Assembly: GCF_003347665.1 (NCBI RefSeq)
Contig: NZ_QDGA01000001.1
Span: 62,001 to 126,000 of the forward strand
Reading direction: 5' to 3'
Source of the DNA: Microvirga calopogonii
GTDB taxonomy: Bacteria > Pseudomonadota > Alphaproteobacteria > Rhizobiales > Beijerinckiaceae
Length of the DNA stretch: 64,000 bases
Shown in pieces: positions 16,266 to 24,984 of this stretch; position 1 is the stretch's first letter, and each line of letters starts with the position of its first letter. The translations under genes were made by a program, and so were the position numbers. The notes beneath the pieces were generated by a model, which was not told the DNA's origin, searched no databases, and was given only the letters and a program-made list of their open reading frames with translations.

Positions 16266-16579
16266 GCAAAGCTCCTCAGACTCCCGGCGGAGAGTCTGCA
16301 CCCTTTGAAAATGGCAGGACATGCGGCGCCTTCAACAGGCCTCCCCCATTTGACACACAAAAAGCCGTGAAGCGGAATCGTGCGCGGCTGACAGCGCGCG
16401 GCCGGCTCGTCCCGTCAGGGGCACCGCCAAAGGCAATGGTTCGCTAATGCATCGTGCGGAAAAGCGGATCCGGATGTCACTAACGTGAGCCCACGGGTCC
16501 GCTACGAACGGCGCGCCGCATCAAGGACCTAGCATCGGTGTCCGTCCCAAAAGTGCATTTCTCTTTTGGGCCCGAGGCT
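16266..16579. other. Intergenic stretch without a gene
   Basis: I see no coding signal here. It holds the upstream region of the HtrA-like gene and, at its right end, the hairpin at 16546-16570 listed separately. Confidence 0.5.
16546..16570 (-). terminator. Hairpin after the small hypothetical gene
   Basis: CCCAAAAG (16546-16553) and CTTTTGGG (16563-16570) form a perfect 8-bp stem with a 9-base loop, beginning 9 bases beyond the stop codon of the small leftward gene. This position fits a transcription terminator. Confidence 0.5.
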
Positions 16580-16792
16580 CTAGGCTGCTTCGAGAATGTC
16601 CACCGAAGCCATGCGCGGGGCCTCGCTCCAGATCTGTTCCTGCTTCTTTTGCAGCATGCTCAAAGCCTGCCGGGCATAGAGGCGGAATTCGTGTTGCAGA
16701 AGCCGCGATGCGGTCTCCCAAACTCCGTCTTCATGCCGTGCGACATAGAATGCGCGAGCGATTTGCTCGATTTCCTGGTCCGTCTGATCCAC
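16580..16792 (-). CDS. Small hypothetical protein
   Basis: A 70-residue protein from a GTG at 16792 (a longer frame reaches 16909 but its extra residues look non-coding). The sequence is helical and acidic/aromatic (DQEIEQIARAFYVARH, then LLQHEFRLYARQALSMLQ). I do not recognise a family. Support comes from composition and from the terminator-like hairpin right after the stop. The start has only a weak G-rich site. It lies downstream of the chemoreceptor gene on the same strand. Confidence 0.45.
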   Translation of the reverse strand: MDQTDQEIEQIARAFYVARHEDGVWETASRLLQHEFRLYARQALSMLQKKQEQIWSEAPRMASVDILEAA

Positions 16793-16947
16793 CTGTGCCC
16801 CCACACAGGAGCCCTTACGGCTCCGTCGTTGCACCGGAAAGCAAAACCCGGCGGCAACTGTTGGCAAGGTGTCTGATTTGCGGACTCGTGTCTGTACCCC
16901 AAAAGACACGATTCAGCCACAAATCGCTGGTGTCGGCTTTGCAGCGG

Positions 16948-18285
16948 TCAGGCAGCCCTGGCTGTTGCGAGGAAAAGGTCGATATCCTGTCTGAGCCGCT
17001 GAAGCTGCTGGTCCAGGGTAAGCTTGGCGCTTGAGACCTCCTGCGCGGCGGCGGCCGCGGAGGCCGTTGACCCGGTCAGAGCCTCGATGCTGCGCACGAC
17101 CGCATGGGTATGGTCGGTCGTTTGGTTGACGCTGACGGATATTTCGGACGTGACGGCTGCCTGCTCCTCGACGGCTGCCGCGATGGCCGTCGCGATACCG
17201 CTCAGTTCCTCCATGATGCGGCCGATATTGTCGATATCGGACACGCTTCGCTGCGTCGCTTCCTGGATCGCCCCGATGCGCGAGCCGATCTCGGTTGTCG
17301 CCTTGGCTGTCTGGTTGGCAAGGGTCTTCACCTCCTGCGCCACGACCGCGAAGCCCTTGCCCATCTCACCGGCACGGGCCGCCTCGATGGTGGCGTTCAA
17401 GGCGAGCAGGTTGGTTTGAGCCGCGATACGCTCGATCAGATCGACCACGTCGCCGATTTCCCTCGCCTGTTCGGCCAAACCGTTGACTGTTTCCTTCGTC
17501 CGCTGAGAACTCTCCAGGGCATGCCGGGCGACGTCCGCCGAGCGGCTGGCCTGCTGCCCGATCTCACGGACAGACGAAGCGAGCTGCTCCGTCGCGGCTG
17601 CGCCGGATTGCATGTTGGACGCCGTCTGCTCCGCCGCCGTCGTCACCTGAACGGCAAGGCTCCGGGCACTTCCGGTGGCCTCGTCGAGAACCGTTGCGCT
17701 CTCAGAAAGTGCGCTGCTCGCCTGCCCGGAGATCTGCAGGCTTTCCTGCACGGCATCGGAGAAGGACGCGACAGCCTGGGACAGGTCCTCGCCCTTCTTC
17801 TGCCGATCCTGAACGAAAGCGTCCTGATAGACGGAAATGGCGAAATCCATGTCGAGCATGACCGCCTGGTTCACCGCCGCCAGCTTACGGGCGAGAGCCC
17901 CTCTGCTGAAGCGATGCTTCCTGGACAGCACATGGATCAGCTCATTGAGGACGAAGGCATAGCCTCCGATGTACCAGCGCGGTTCAAGACCGATCTTGTT
18001 ATGGATGAGCCCGATGCGGCGGATGCCGTCCACATAGGAGGCATCGAAACTGCCGCCGAAAAGCCTGCCCCAATGTTGCATCTGAGCGGATACGAGCCGG
18101 GATTGCTGTGTGCCGATCAGCTGGGACAGTTGCGGTTGCCGATGCATGTGCGCGTAGAAGCGCTCGAGGATGTTCGGCAGCTCGGTGGATATTTCCTGCC
18201 AGATCCCGCGAAGCTCCCGACAGACTTCGTCGTCGATGCCCAGGAATGCGAGCCGCTCGGCAAGAAACAGGTCGTTTTGCAACAT
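16948..18285 (-). CDS. Globin-coupled methyl-accepting chemotaxis protein
   Basis: The 445-residue soluble chemoreceptor has an N-terminal protoglobin/sensor-globin domain (about 1-160) with the proximal haem histidine at His95 in [15 protein letters not shown]. The C-terminal signalling domain (about 190-445) contains the conserved hairpin tip ([20 protein letters not shown]). There are no membrane segments. Such HemAT-type receptors bind O2 on haem and control CheA, giving aerotaxis. No other chemotaxis genes are nearby, so it must feed a CheA/CheW system encoded elsewhere. The ATG at 18285 begins directly with the globin domain. Confidence 0.92.
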   Translation of the reverse strand: MLQNDLFLAERLAFLGIDDEVCRELRGIWQEISTELPNILERFYAHMHRQPQLSQLIGTQQSRLVSAQMQHWGRLFGGSFDASYVDGIRRIGLIHNKIGLEPRWYIGGYAFVLNELIHVLSRKHRFSRGALARKLAAVNQAVMLDMDFAISVYQDAFVQDRQKKGEDLSQAVASFSDAVQESLQISGQASSALSESATVLDEATGSARSLAVQVTTAAEQTASNMQSGAAATEQLASSVREIGQQASRSADVARHALESSQRTKETVNGLAEQAREIGDVVDLIERIAAQTNLLALNATIEAARAGEMGKGFAVVAQEVKTLANQTAKATTEIGSRIGAIQEATQRSVSDIDNIGRIMEELSGIATAIAAAVEEQAAVTSEISVSVNQTTDHTHAVVRSIEALTGSTASAAAAAQEVSSAKLTLDQQLQRLRQDIDLFLATARAA

Positions 18286-18319
18286 TTTTCCCCAAACCTT
18301 GTCTTTCGCCGAGGTCTAA

Positions 18320-18367
18320 TGCCGCAGGCTTGGCCGAGGCTTGCGTCATCCGGCCAAGCCTGCGGCA
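18320..18367. repeat. 16-bp perfect inverted repeat in a divergent intergenic region
   Basis: TGCCGCAGGCTTGGCC (18320-18335) and its exact reverse complement (18352-18367) flank a 16-base spacer. It lies between two gene starts, so it is not at the 3' end of either neighbour. It may be a REP-like palindrome or a regulatory structure in one of the 5' leaders. Confidence 0.7.
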
Positions 18368-18439
18368 GTTTGCACCGCCCGCGACTGCAACCAGCCGGCA
18401 GGATGTGCGTTGACCTAGGCAGTTTTGCGGGGCTTTACG

Positions 18440-18739
18440 ATGCTTGATAACATTTCAAATCATTCGAATTTAGCTCAACCGGCTACCATGGCGCTGCCCG
18501 TCCGTCACAATGTGCCGCCACTCCCCCACTCGGTGCAGGAACATCTCGGACGGCTGCTGCGCGCGGACTACTACGAGCGGGCCGACAAGCCGCGCTATCT
18601 CGGCGATCCCGCGCTGCCGCTCGAATTCGACCCCTATCTCTATCGCCTCGAGCAGAAAGAGCGGGCTCTGAGGGTCATGCGGGTTCGGGAACAGGGCACG
18701 CAGGCGGTTGCCGAAGCCCTCGCCGGCTTCACCTGCTGA
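18440..18739 (+). CDS. Small hypothetical protein
   Basis: This protein has about 99 residues and no family I recognise. The first 30 residues are low complexity; the rest is polar with many charged residues (LLRADYYERADKPRYL, then YRLEQKERALRVMRVREQ). The ATG at 18440 has GGGG about 8 bases upstream; a TTG at 18425 is an alternative. It is divergent from the globin-coupled receptor, with the large inverted repeat between them. Confidence 0.5.
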   Translation: MLDNISNHSNLAQPATMALPVRHNVPPLPHSVQEHLGRLLRADYYERADKPRYLGDPALPLEFDPYLYRLEQKERALRVMRVREQGTQAVAEALAGFTC

Positions 18740-18861
18740 ATCGATCCGCGAAAGACCGAGCTCACCCGACTTCCAACAGGCACCGGCTGGCGGGGCGCAG
18801 CCTTCGGCCCGCGTTCATAGTCACCGGTTTAGAAAGGCATATTCCGAGGGAACTCCTCCCA

Positions 18862-19209
18862 GTGGTGGACACTTCCAAGAGCATGGGACACCAAAGCGGA
18901 CGAGCCGTGCTGAGGCAGGCATTCAGGCGCCTGGAAGATGAGGTGCCGGGCAAGGTCGCCCGGGTGCTTCGCAGCCTGCGCCACCCGAACTCCCGTTGGA
19001 TCAGGATTCCCGCAGGCCTGCTTCTCATCCTGGGCGGCATCTTCTCATTTCTGCCGGTCCTCGGATTGTGGATGCTGCCCTTGGGCCTTCTGCTGATCGC
19101 CCGTGACATCCCCATCCTGCAGAAACCCGTTGGCCGGTTCACCCTTTGGTCGATCCAGAAATGGGCTTCACTCAGGCAACGCTTCTTTCCCGAACGCCCC
19201 CGCGGCTGA
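18862..19209 (+). CDS. Small membrane protein with two hydrophobic segments
   Basis: The protein has about 115 residues: a basic, amphipathic N-terminal part (LRQAFRRLEDEVPGK), then two closely spaced membrane segments (IPAGLLLILGGIFSFLPVLG and LWMLPLGLLLIARDIPIL), then a basic tail ending RQRFFPERPRG. The start is uncertain: a GTG at 18862 and an ATG at 18883 both lack a clear ribosome site. The repeated Gly/Pro/Leu pattern resembles short PGPGW-type membrane proteins common in Rhizobiales. The function is unknown. Confidence 0.6.
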   Translation: MVDTSKSMGHQSGRAVLRQAFRRLEDEVPGKVARVLRSLRHPNSRWIRIPAGLLLILGGIFSFLPVLGLWMLPLGLLLIARDIPILQKPVGRFTLWSIQKWASLRQRFFPERPRG

Positions 19210-19251
19210 GCGTCTTTCCGACCATCGACAGACCACCCAAGCGGGCACCGC

Positions 19252-20232
19252 TCACGTCGGCACGACGCCGCCGAGCTCGTCTTCGACATAGATGGAGATG
19301 ATCTCGTCGAAACTGGACTCCGCGCGGAAACCCAGGCTCTCGGCGCGGCTCGCATCGAAGCGGCGGGGCCATCCCTCGACGAAACGGACAATGGTCGGAT
19401 CGATCTCGTGGCGGATCCTGGCGACGGCCTGCTCGCCGGCGACGCGCCGAAGCGCCTCGATCTGCTCGCCGACGGTCACCGATACGCTCGGCATCGTCAG
19501 GTTGCGCCGTGGGCCGATCTTCGACGTGTCCATGCTCGCCGCATGGACGAGGAAATTGACGGCGGATCGTGGCGAAGCATGGGCGTGGCGGACATCAAGC
19601 GAGACCGGCAGGACGGTTTCCTGACCGTTCAGCGGCTCGCGGATGATGCTGGAGAAAAAGCCCGATGCCGCCTTGTTGGGCTTGCCCGGGCGGACGCAGA
19701 TCGTTGGAAGCCGGATCCCCACGCCGTCGAAGAACCCGCGCCGGGTATAGTCGGCCAGCAGCAGCTCGCCCATTGCCTTCTGCGCCCCGTAGCTCGTGAG
19801 CGGCGTCAGGAAGAACTCATCCCCAATCGCGTCCGGGAACGGAGCGCCGAAAACCGCGATGGACGACGTGAAGACAAGGCGCGGCTTGTATCCGTCACCG
19901 ATGGTGCGAACGGCATCGAACAGGAAGCGCGTCCCGTCGAGATTGATCCTGTATCCCTTGTCGAAATCGGCCTCCGCCTCGCCGGACACGATGGCCGCCA
20001 GGTGAAAGATCACGTCGGGCCGGCTCGCGACGAGCTTCTCCGCCTCGCCGGGCATCGAGAAGTCGGATGTCAGCGTCTCGACGGGCAAGGATGTCTGAGG
20101 GCGCTCGGGTTCGACAACGTCGTGCAGAACGAGGCGCGTGATCGCCTTTCCCCCCAGGCGGCCTTCCCTGACCAGGCGTTCCGTGAGCTTGCGGCCGACC
20201 ATTCCGGCCGCTCCGAGAATGAGGATCTGCAT
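19252..20232 (-). CDS. denD: D-erythronate dehydrogenase-like SDR epimerase-family enzyme
   Basis: The 326-residue extended SDR has the NAD-binding motif GAAGMVG at 7-13, TSSIAVFG in the middle and the catalytic YGAQK near 150. The overall sequence pattern (HLAAIVSGEAEADFDKGY, then RLPTICVRPGKPNKAASGFFS) is what I recognise for DenD, which oxidises D-erythronate to 2-oxo-tetronate in tetronate catabolism. The kinase, decarboxylase and isomerase that normally follow DenD are absent, so the physiological substrate may differ. It is the last gene of the leftward TRAP-transporter arm. Confidence 0.75.
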   Translation of the reverse strand: MQILILGAAGMVGRKLTERLVREGRLGGKAITRLVLHDVVEPERPQTSLPVETLTSDFSMPGEAEKLVASRPDVIFHLAAIVSGEAEADFDKGYRINLDGTRFLFDAVRTIGDGYKPRLVFTSSIAVFGAPFPDAIGDEFFLTPLTSYGAQKAMGELLLADYTRRGFFDGVGIRLPTICVRPGKPNKAASGFFSSIIREPLNGQETVLPVSLDVRHAHASPRSAVNFLVHAASMDTSKIGPRRNLTMPSVSVTVGEQIEALRRVAGEQAVARIRHEIDPTIVRFVEGWPRRFDASRAESLGFRAESSFDEIISIYVEDELGGVVPT

Positions 20233-20356
20233 GGATCGGCAATCTTTTCAAATTGCGCCTGAAGTCCGCAACGACCGGTCAGGCTGGAGGACATTGGTGG
20301 ACGCCGTCCGGTGCGCAAGGGCTCCGAACGGCATCCTTCTGATCACTGAGACGAGC

Positions 20357-21367
20357 TTACTTCTTCCGGACCTTGTCCAGCTCTGCCTGCATCATCTTCA
20401 CCGTTTCAGGGCCGATGGTCGCGGCATGCTTCTCCCAGACAGGCTTCGCCTGCTCGCGCATGCGGTTGGCCTCCTGTTCATTCAGCTCGTTGACCACGAT
20501 GCCCGCGCCCTTGATCTTGTTCAACGAGGCTTCCGACAGCTCGCGGGAAACCTTGCGCTGCTCATCCCGCGAGACGGCGGCGCATTCCCGGAGAGCAGCC
20601 TGCTCGTCCTTCGACAATCCGTCCCACAGTTTCTTGGAATAGAGCACGAGGAACGGGGTGTAGGCGTGACGCGTCACGGAGAGGTACTTCTGCACCTCGT
20701 AGAACTTCGACGTGTCGATGGTCACGAAGGGATTTTCCTGGCCGTCGATGGCCTTCGTTTCCAGAGCGGTGAACACTTCGCCGAACGCCATCGGAACCGC
20801 GTTGGCGCCCATGTTCTTGAACGTGTCGAGGAACACGTTGTTCTGCATGACACGAACCTTCAGCCCCTTGAAGTCCTCCCACTTCTCGACCGGACGGCGA
20901 GAGTTGGTGAGATTGCGGAAGCCGTTCTCCCAGTAAGCCAGATTGACGAGACCGACCGTCTCGAGCTTGCCGTCGATGTACTTGCCGAATTCGCCGTCGA
21001 GGATGGTATCGGCCTCCTTGTTGTTGGCGAACAGGAACGGCAGATCGAACACGCCGAGATCCGGCAGAATGCCGATGAGGGGGGAGCTGGACGTGACGAC
21101 CATTTCCTGCGTGCCGGAGCGAAGCGCCTGGGTGGCCTGGAGATCGCCGCCCAGGGCATTGCCCCAGAAGCCCTGCACCTTCATCTTGCCGCCGGACTTG
21201 TCGGTCAGGCAGGCCCGAAATTTCTCAACGCCCTTGCCGTTCGGGTGATCCTCGTTCACGCCGTTGGACAGGCGGATGTTGCGCTCCGTGAACTGGGCAT
21301 TGGCCGGAACGGCCGCCAAGATGGTTGCCGCGACGCCGGCGGCCAGAGCGAATTTGAATGCTTTCAT
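20357..21367 (-). CDS. TRAP transporter substrate-binding protein (DctP family)
   Basis: The 336-residue periplasmic binding protein has a signal peptide ending AVPANA-QF near residue 24. DctP-family features are the mid-protein arginine motif GLKVRVMQNNVFLDTFKN, which usually binds the substrate carboxylate, and AFGEVFTALETKAIDGQENP. It captures an organic or sugar acid for the DctQ/DctM membrane subunits encoded immediately upstream. The ATG at 21367 has GAGAGGA upstream; an open extension to 21430 lacks support. The partner genes suggest a sugar acid ligand. Confidence 0.9.
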   Translation of the reverse strand: MKAFKFALAAGVAATILAAVPANAQFTERNIRLSNGVNEDHPNGKGVEKFRACLTDKSGGKMKVQGFWGNALGGDLQATQALRSGTQEMVVTSSSPLIGILPDLGVFDLPFLFANNKEADTILDGEFGKYIDGKLETVGLVNLAYWENGFRNLTNSRRPVEKWEDFKGLKVRVMQNNVFLDTFKNMGANAVPMAFGEVFTALETKAIDGQENPFVTIDTSKFYEVQKYLSVTRHAYTPFLVLYSKKLWDGLSKDEQAALRECAAVSRDEQRKVSRELSEASLNKIKGAGIVVNELNEQEANRMREQAKPVWEKHAATIGPETVKMMQAELDKVRKK

Positions 21368-21407
21368 GGTTGCTTCCTCTCTTTTGGTTTTCATAAAGCC
21401 TACCGTC

Positions 21408-22691
21408 TCATCGACCCCGCAGCCAGGCAAGTGGCACCATGACCAGGTCGGGGAAGAGGATGAGCAGGACGAGCACGATCAGCTGGGCGATCAGGAACGG
21501 GTTCACACCGCGGATGACCGCGCCCATGGGCACACGGGCGACGCCGCTCACCACGTTCAGCACGATTCCGACCGGCGGTGTGATCAGCCCGATGGCGTTA
21601 TTGATGATGAACAGCACGCCGAAATAGACCGGGTCGATTCCGGCCTGCTTGACGATCGGCATCAGGACCGGGGTCAGGATCAGAACCGTCGGAGAGAAAT
21701 CCAGGGCGGTTCCGACAATGACGACCAGGAACATGAGGGCGAACATGAGCAAGGTCTTGTTGCCCATCAGAGGCTCGATGAGCCCGCTGATTTCCCCCGG
21801 AATGTTCGCCTGGGTGATGAGCCAAGCGGACACGAGCGCCGCCGCAACCAGGAACATCACCACGGCGGTCGTCTTCGCTGCCGTGAGGAAGACGCCGTAC
21901 AGCATCGACGGCTTCAGTTCGCGATAGACGAACATGCCGATGAGGAGCGCGTACACGGCGGCGAGAACCGCCGCCTCGGTGGGGGTCACGATGCCCCACT
22001 TGATGCCGCCCAGGATCATCACGGGCATGAGGAGGGCATAAAAACCATCGATGAAGGCCTTGCCCCTCTCGCGCATGGAAGCGCGAGGCGTCGCCTTCAT
22101 CTTATCTCGCCGGCTGACGATGGCCCAGGCGACGACGAGCGCCACGCCCATCATCACACCGGGGAAGACGCCGGCGAGGAAGAGCTGGGAGATCGACACG
22201 TTGGCCGCGACACCGAAGACGATGAAGCCGATCGAAGGCGGGATCACCGGCGCGATGATGCCGCCGGCTGCAATAAGTCCAGCCGCCCGCGGAATGTCGT
22301 AGCCTGCATTCCGCATCATCGGGATCAGAATGGCCGCGAGCGCCGCCGTGTCGGCGGCCGCCGAGCCGGACAGGGCTGCAAGGATAAGCGCCGCCACGAT
22401 GGCAACGTAACCGAGACCGCCGTGGATATGCCCGAGGCAGGCCAGGGCGAAATTGACGATGCGCTTCGACAGGCCGCCGACATTCATCAGCTCGCCGGCC
22501 AACAGGAAGAACGGGACGGCCAGAAGCTGAAAGTTGTCGGCCCCGATGATCATGTTCTGAGCCACGATCTGGCTGTCGAAATTGCCGAGCCAGAGCATGA
22601 GCGCGAGAGCGCACACGATCAGGGAGAAGGCAATCGGCATGCCGAGCGCCATGGCTCCCAGAAGCGAGAAGAGAAAAACGAGAATGGTCAC
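21408..22691 (-). CDS. TRAP transporter large permease subunit (DctM family)
   Basis: The 427-residue inner-membrane protein has about 12 hydrophobic segments. Family motifs include ALSGSAAADTAALAAI around 110-125, IIAPVIPPSIGFIVFG around 150 and LITPPVGIVLNVVSGVA near 375. It is the Na+-dependent transport subunit of the DctPQM system. The start is GTG overlapping the DctQ stop (GTGA), with AAGGAG 8 bases upstream, so it is translationally coupled to DctQ. Confidence 0.92.
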   Translation of the reverse strand: MTILVFLFSLLGAMALGMPIAFSLIVCALALMLWLGNFDSQIVAQNMIIGADNFQLLAVPFFLLAGELMNVGGLSKRIVNFALACLGHIHGGLGYVAIVAALILAALSGSAAADTAALAAILIPMMRNAGYDIPRAAGLIAAGGIIAPVIPPSIGFIVFGVAANVSISQLFLAGVFPGVMMGVALVVAWAIVSRRDKMKATPRASMRERGKAFIDGFYALLMPVMILGGIKWGIVTPTEAAVLAAVYALLIGMFVYRELKPSMLYGVFLTAAKTTAVVMFLVAAALVSAWLITQANIPGEISGLIEPLMGNKTLLMFALMFLVVIVGTALDFSPTVLILTPVLMPIVKQAGIDPVYFGVLFIINNAIGLITPPVGIVLNVVSGVARVPMGAVIRGVNPFLIAQLIVLVLLILFPDLVMVPLAWLRGR

Positions 22692-23230
22692 TCGAGCCGC
22701 TCCTTCAAGGCATGGGCTTCGTCGCCACTGTAGTCGCCGGCGAAAGCCTTGAGCTCATGCTCGCTGATACGCCCGGTCAGAACGCGCATAATTCGAAGGA
22801 GCGCCATCAATCCCAGGCCGATGCTGGTGAAATATCCGACGCCGTAGACCCAGAGCATCGAGATTTCGGTAATGGGCGCATAGTTCGTGGCATTGATCTC
22901 GGCCTGCTGCCATGTTCCCCAGAAGAAGACGACGCAGCATCCGATGATGAACAGGTCGGACAGGACCATGCAGACCTTGCGACCGTTGTCGCCGAGACGG
23001 GCGACGAGGGTCTCGACGCCAAGATGAGCATTCTCCCGCCCGACCACGACGGCGCCGATGAAGGTCAGCCAGACGAAGAAGAAACGGGACAACTCTTCCG
23101 ATACGTCGATGCCCGTATCGAAGAGATAACGCAGGACGACATTGCCGAAGACCATGACGACCATGGCGGCCAGCAGAAGAACGAGCAGTCCTTCCAAGCC
23201 CTTGAAGAAAAAGGAAATTAGCCTGCTCAC
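22688..23230 (-). CDS. TRAP transporter small permease subunit (DctQ family)
   Basis: The protein has about 180 residues and four membrane segments; ENAHLGVETLVARL near the middle is the usual DctQ signature. It forms the membrane domain with DctM. I chose the GTG at 23230 because GGAG lies 5 bases upstream; an in-frame TTG five codons earlier overlaps that ribosome site. It is the first gene of the leftward operon (DctQ, DctM, DctP, DenD-like). Confidence 0.88.
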   Translation of the reverse strand: MSRLISFFFKGLEGLLVLLLAAMVVMVFGNVVLRYLFDTGIDVSEELSRFFFVWLTFIGAVVVGRENAHLGVETLVARLGDNGRKVCMVLSDLFIIGCCVVFFWGTWQQAEINATNYAPITEISMLWVYGVGYFTSIGLGLMALLRIMRVLTGRISEHELKAFAGDYSGDEAHALKERLE

Positions 23231-23671
23231 ACTGTCTCCTGCCAATTGGCCCCCTTGTGGGCGCTCATTATTCTGTCCGTCGCAAAAGGCTCTTCAAGCC
23301 TTGCGAAAGCCTAACATGTTGCGCGATCTAAGGTGTAGTGGCAGGGAGTGTCAATTCAGCCGATGGAGCGGTTTCGTGAGTAAGATGCGGCACAGGACGC
23401 GGAGCTTTTCTCATTTCCGTCTCGTTCGCTGGCATTTTCAGCGTCGCCAGCAGCAATGCTGGCTTTGAAAAGACCTATCGTCGGAATTTCAGCGCCAGGC
23501 GAGAGAGCTCCCTAATTGTATCTTTGTTTCAGATTAGACTTATGAATACCTGCTCCGGCGGAGCATTTCGGTGGATATCATGAGGCCGGCAGCTTCCATC
23601 CTATCCGCGGGAGGCATCAAACCGTCCGCACATGCCGCTCGCAACGAGAGCGCAATCCCAACGAGGATCCC
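23231..23671. promoter_or_regulatory. Divergent intergenic region of the sugar-acid locus
   Basis: This 441-base region separates the leftward transporter operon from the rightward catabolic operon and must hold both promoters. It is more AT-rich than its surroundings, most clearly at about 23510-23560. I found no clear operator palindrome and no regulator gene in the locus. Confidence 0.45.
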
Positions 23672-24871
23672 ATGAAAATCACAGGCGTCGAAACAATCCG
23701 TCTCCAGGAGTTCGCAAACATCGTCTGGGTCCGCCTGCACACGGATGAAGGGCTCATCGGCCTCGGCGAGACCTTCATGGGAGCGGCGGCCGTCGAGGCC
23801 TACATTCACGAGACAGTTGCAGCCAAGCTGATCGGGCGCGATCCTCTCCAGATCGAAGGAATCAACCGCGACCTCCAGAATTATCTGGGCTGGCGCTCCG
23901 CCGGCGTCGAGACACGTGGCAACTCGGCCGTCGACATCGCCTTGTGGGACCTCTTCGGCAAGGCCCACGGCAAGCCCGTCTGCGACATGCTGGGAGGTCG
24001 CTCCCGCGACAGGATCCGTGTTTACAACACCTGCGCGGGCTACCGTTACATTCGCGACAGCCGCGCGCAGAAAGTCGCCAACTGGGGCGTCGGCGAGGCG
24101 GAAGGCGCCTACGAGGATCTGGACGCGTTCCTGCACCGTGCGGACGAACTCGCCCATTCGCTCCTCGAACAGGGGATCACGGGCATGAAGATCTGGCCCT
24201 TCGATGTTGCGGCCGAACGCAGCCAAGGATACGACATCTCGCCGGACGAGCTGCGGACGGCTCTCGAGCCCTTTGCCAAGATCCGCAAGGCGGTGGGCGA
24301 CAAGATGGACATCATGGTCGAGTTCCACTCCCTGTGGAGTCTGCCGATGGCCAAGAAGCTCGCCGGGGCGCTTGCCGAGTTCAACACGTATTGGCACGAG
24401 GATCCCTTCCGGCTCGACAACATCGGCGACCTCAAGGAATACGCGCAGCATTCGAAAGCCTGGGTCTGTGCTTCGGAGACCCTGTCCTACACTCACGCCT
24501 TCCGGGAATATCTCGAAACCGGCGTCGCGGGTGTCGCCATGCTCGATCTGTCCTGGTGCGGCGGCCTGACGGAAGCGCGCAAGATCGCCGCGTTGGCGGA
24601 AGCGTGGCATGTCCCGGTCGCGCCGCATGACTGCACGGGCCCGGTGGTCTACGCCGCGTCCTGCCACTTCTCTCTGCATGCGCGCAATGCATTGATCCAG
24701 GAGAGCGTCCGTGCCTTCTATACGGGCTGGTACACGGAACTCGTGACGGAGTTGCCGACCGTCACGAAAGGTGAGGTCACGGTGAACATGAAGCCCGGTC
24801 TCGGACTCGAATTGCTGCCGGAACTCTGGCAGCGGCCGGACGCCATCATACGGCTGACCGAGGAACCGTGA
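23672..24871 (+). CDS. Enolase-superfamily sugar-acid dehydratase (mandelate racemase/muconate lactonizing type)
   Basis: The 399-residue enzyme has an N-terminal capping domain (about 1-125) and a barrel carrying Lys173 in GMKIWPFD, metal-ligand candidates Glu217 (VEFH), Glu243 (WHEDPF) and Glu269 (ASETL), and a catalytic-type His319 in APHDCTGP. These enzymes remove the alpha proton of a sugar carboxylate and usually dehydrate it to a 2-keto-3-deoxy acid. The KIWPFD and EFHSLW combination is distinctive, but I cannot assign a substrate. It is the first gene of the rightward arm, facing a TRAP transporter and followed by an FAD-linked oxidase and an SDR. Confidence 0.85.
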   Translation: MKITGVETIRLQEFANIVWVRLHTDEGLIGLGETFMGAAAVEAYIHETVAAKLIGRDPLQIEGINRDLQNYLGWRSAGVETRGNSAVDIALWDLFGKAHGKPVCDMLGGRSRDRIRVYNTCAGYRYIRDSRAQKVANWGVGEAEGAYEDLDAFLHRADELAHSLLEQGITGMKIWPFDVAAERSQGYDISPDELRTALEPFAKIRKAVGDKMDIMVEFHSLWSLPMAKKLAGALAEFNTYWHEDPFRLDNIGDLKEYAQHSKAWVCASETLSYTHAFREYLETGVAGVAMLDLSWCGGLTEARKIAALAEAWHVPVAPHDCTGPVVYAASCHFSLHARNALIQESVRAFYTGWYTELVTELPTVTKGEVTVNMKPGLGLELLPELWQRPDAIIRLTEEP

Positions 24872-24984
24872 TCCTTCAGGATCGACGCACGAATTGTCCT
24901 CGTGCAACGGATCAAAATTTGGTCCAGTTTTCCACACGATGCACGAGTTGACCGAAACAGCTCCGGAGTTTGAGTCAGAATACG

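Noticed and set aside
17104..18447. A 447-codon plus-strand frame opposite the chemoreceptor gene
   Set aside because: It mirrors the GC-rich third positions of the chemoreceptor gene and has no recognisable domain.
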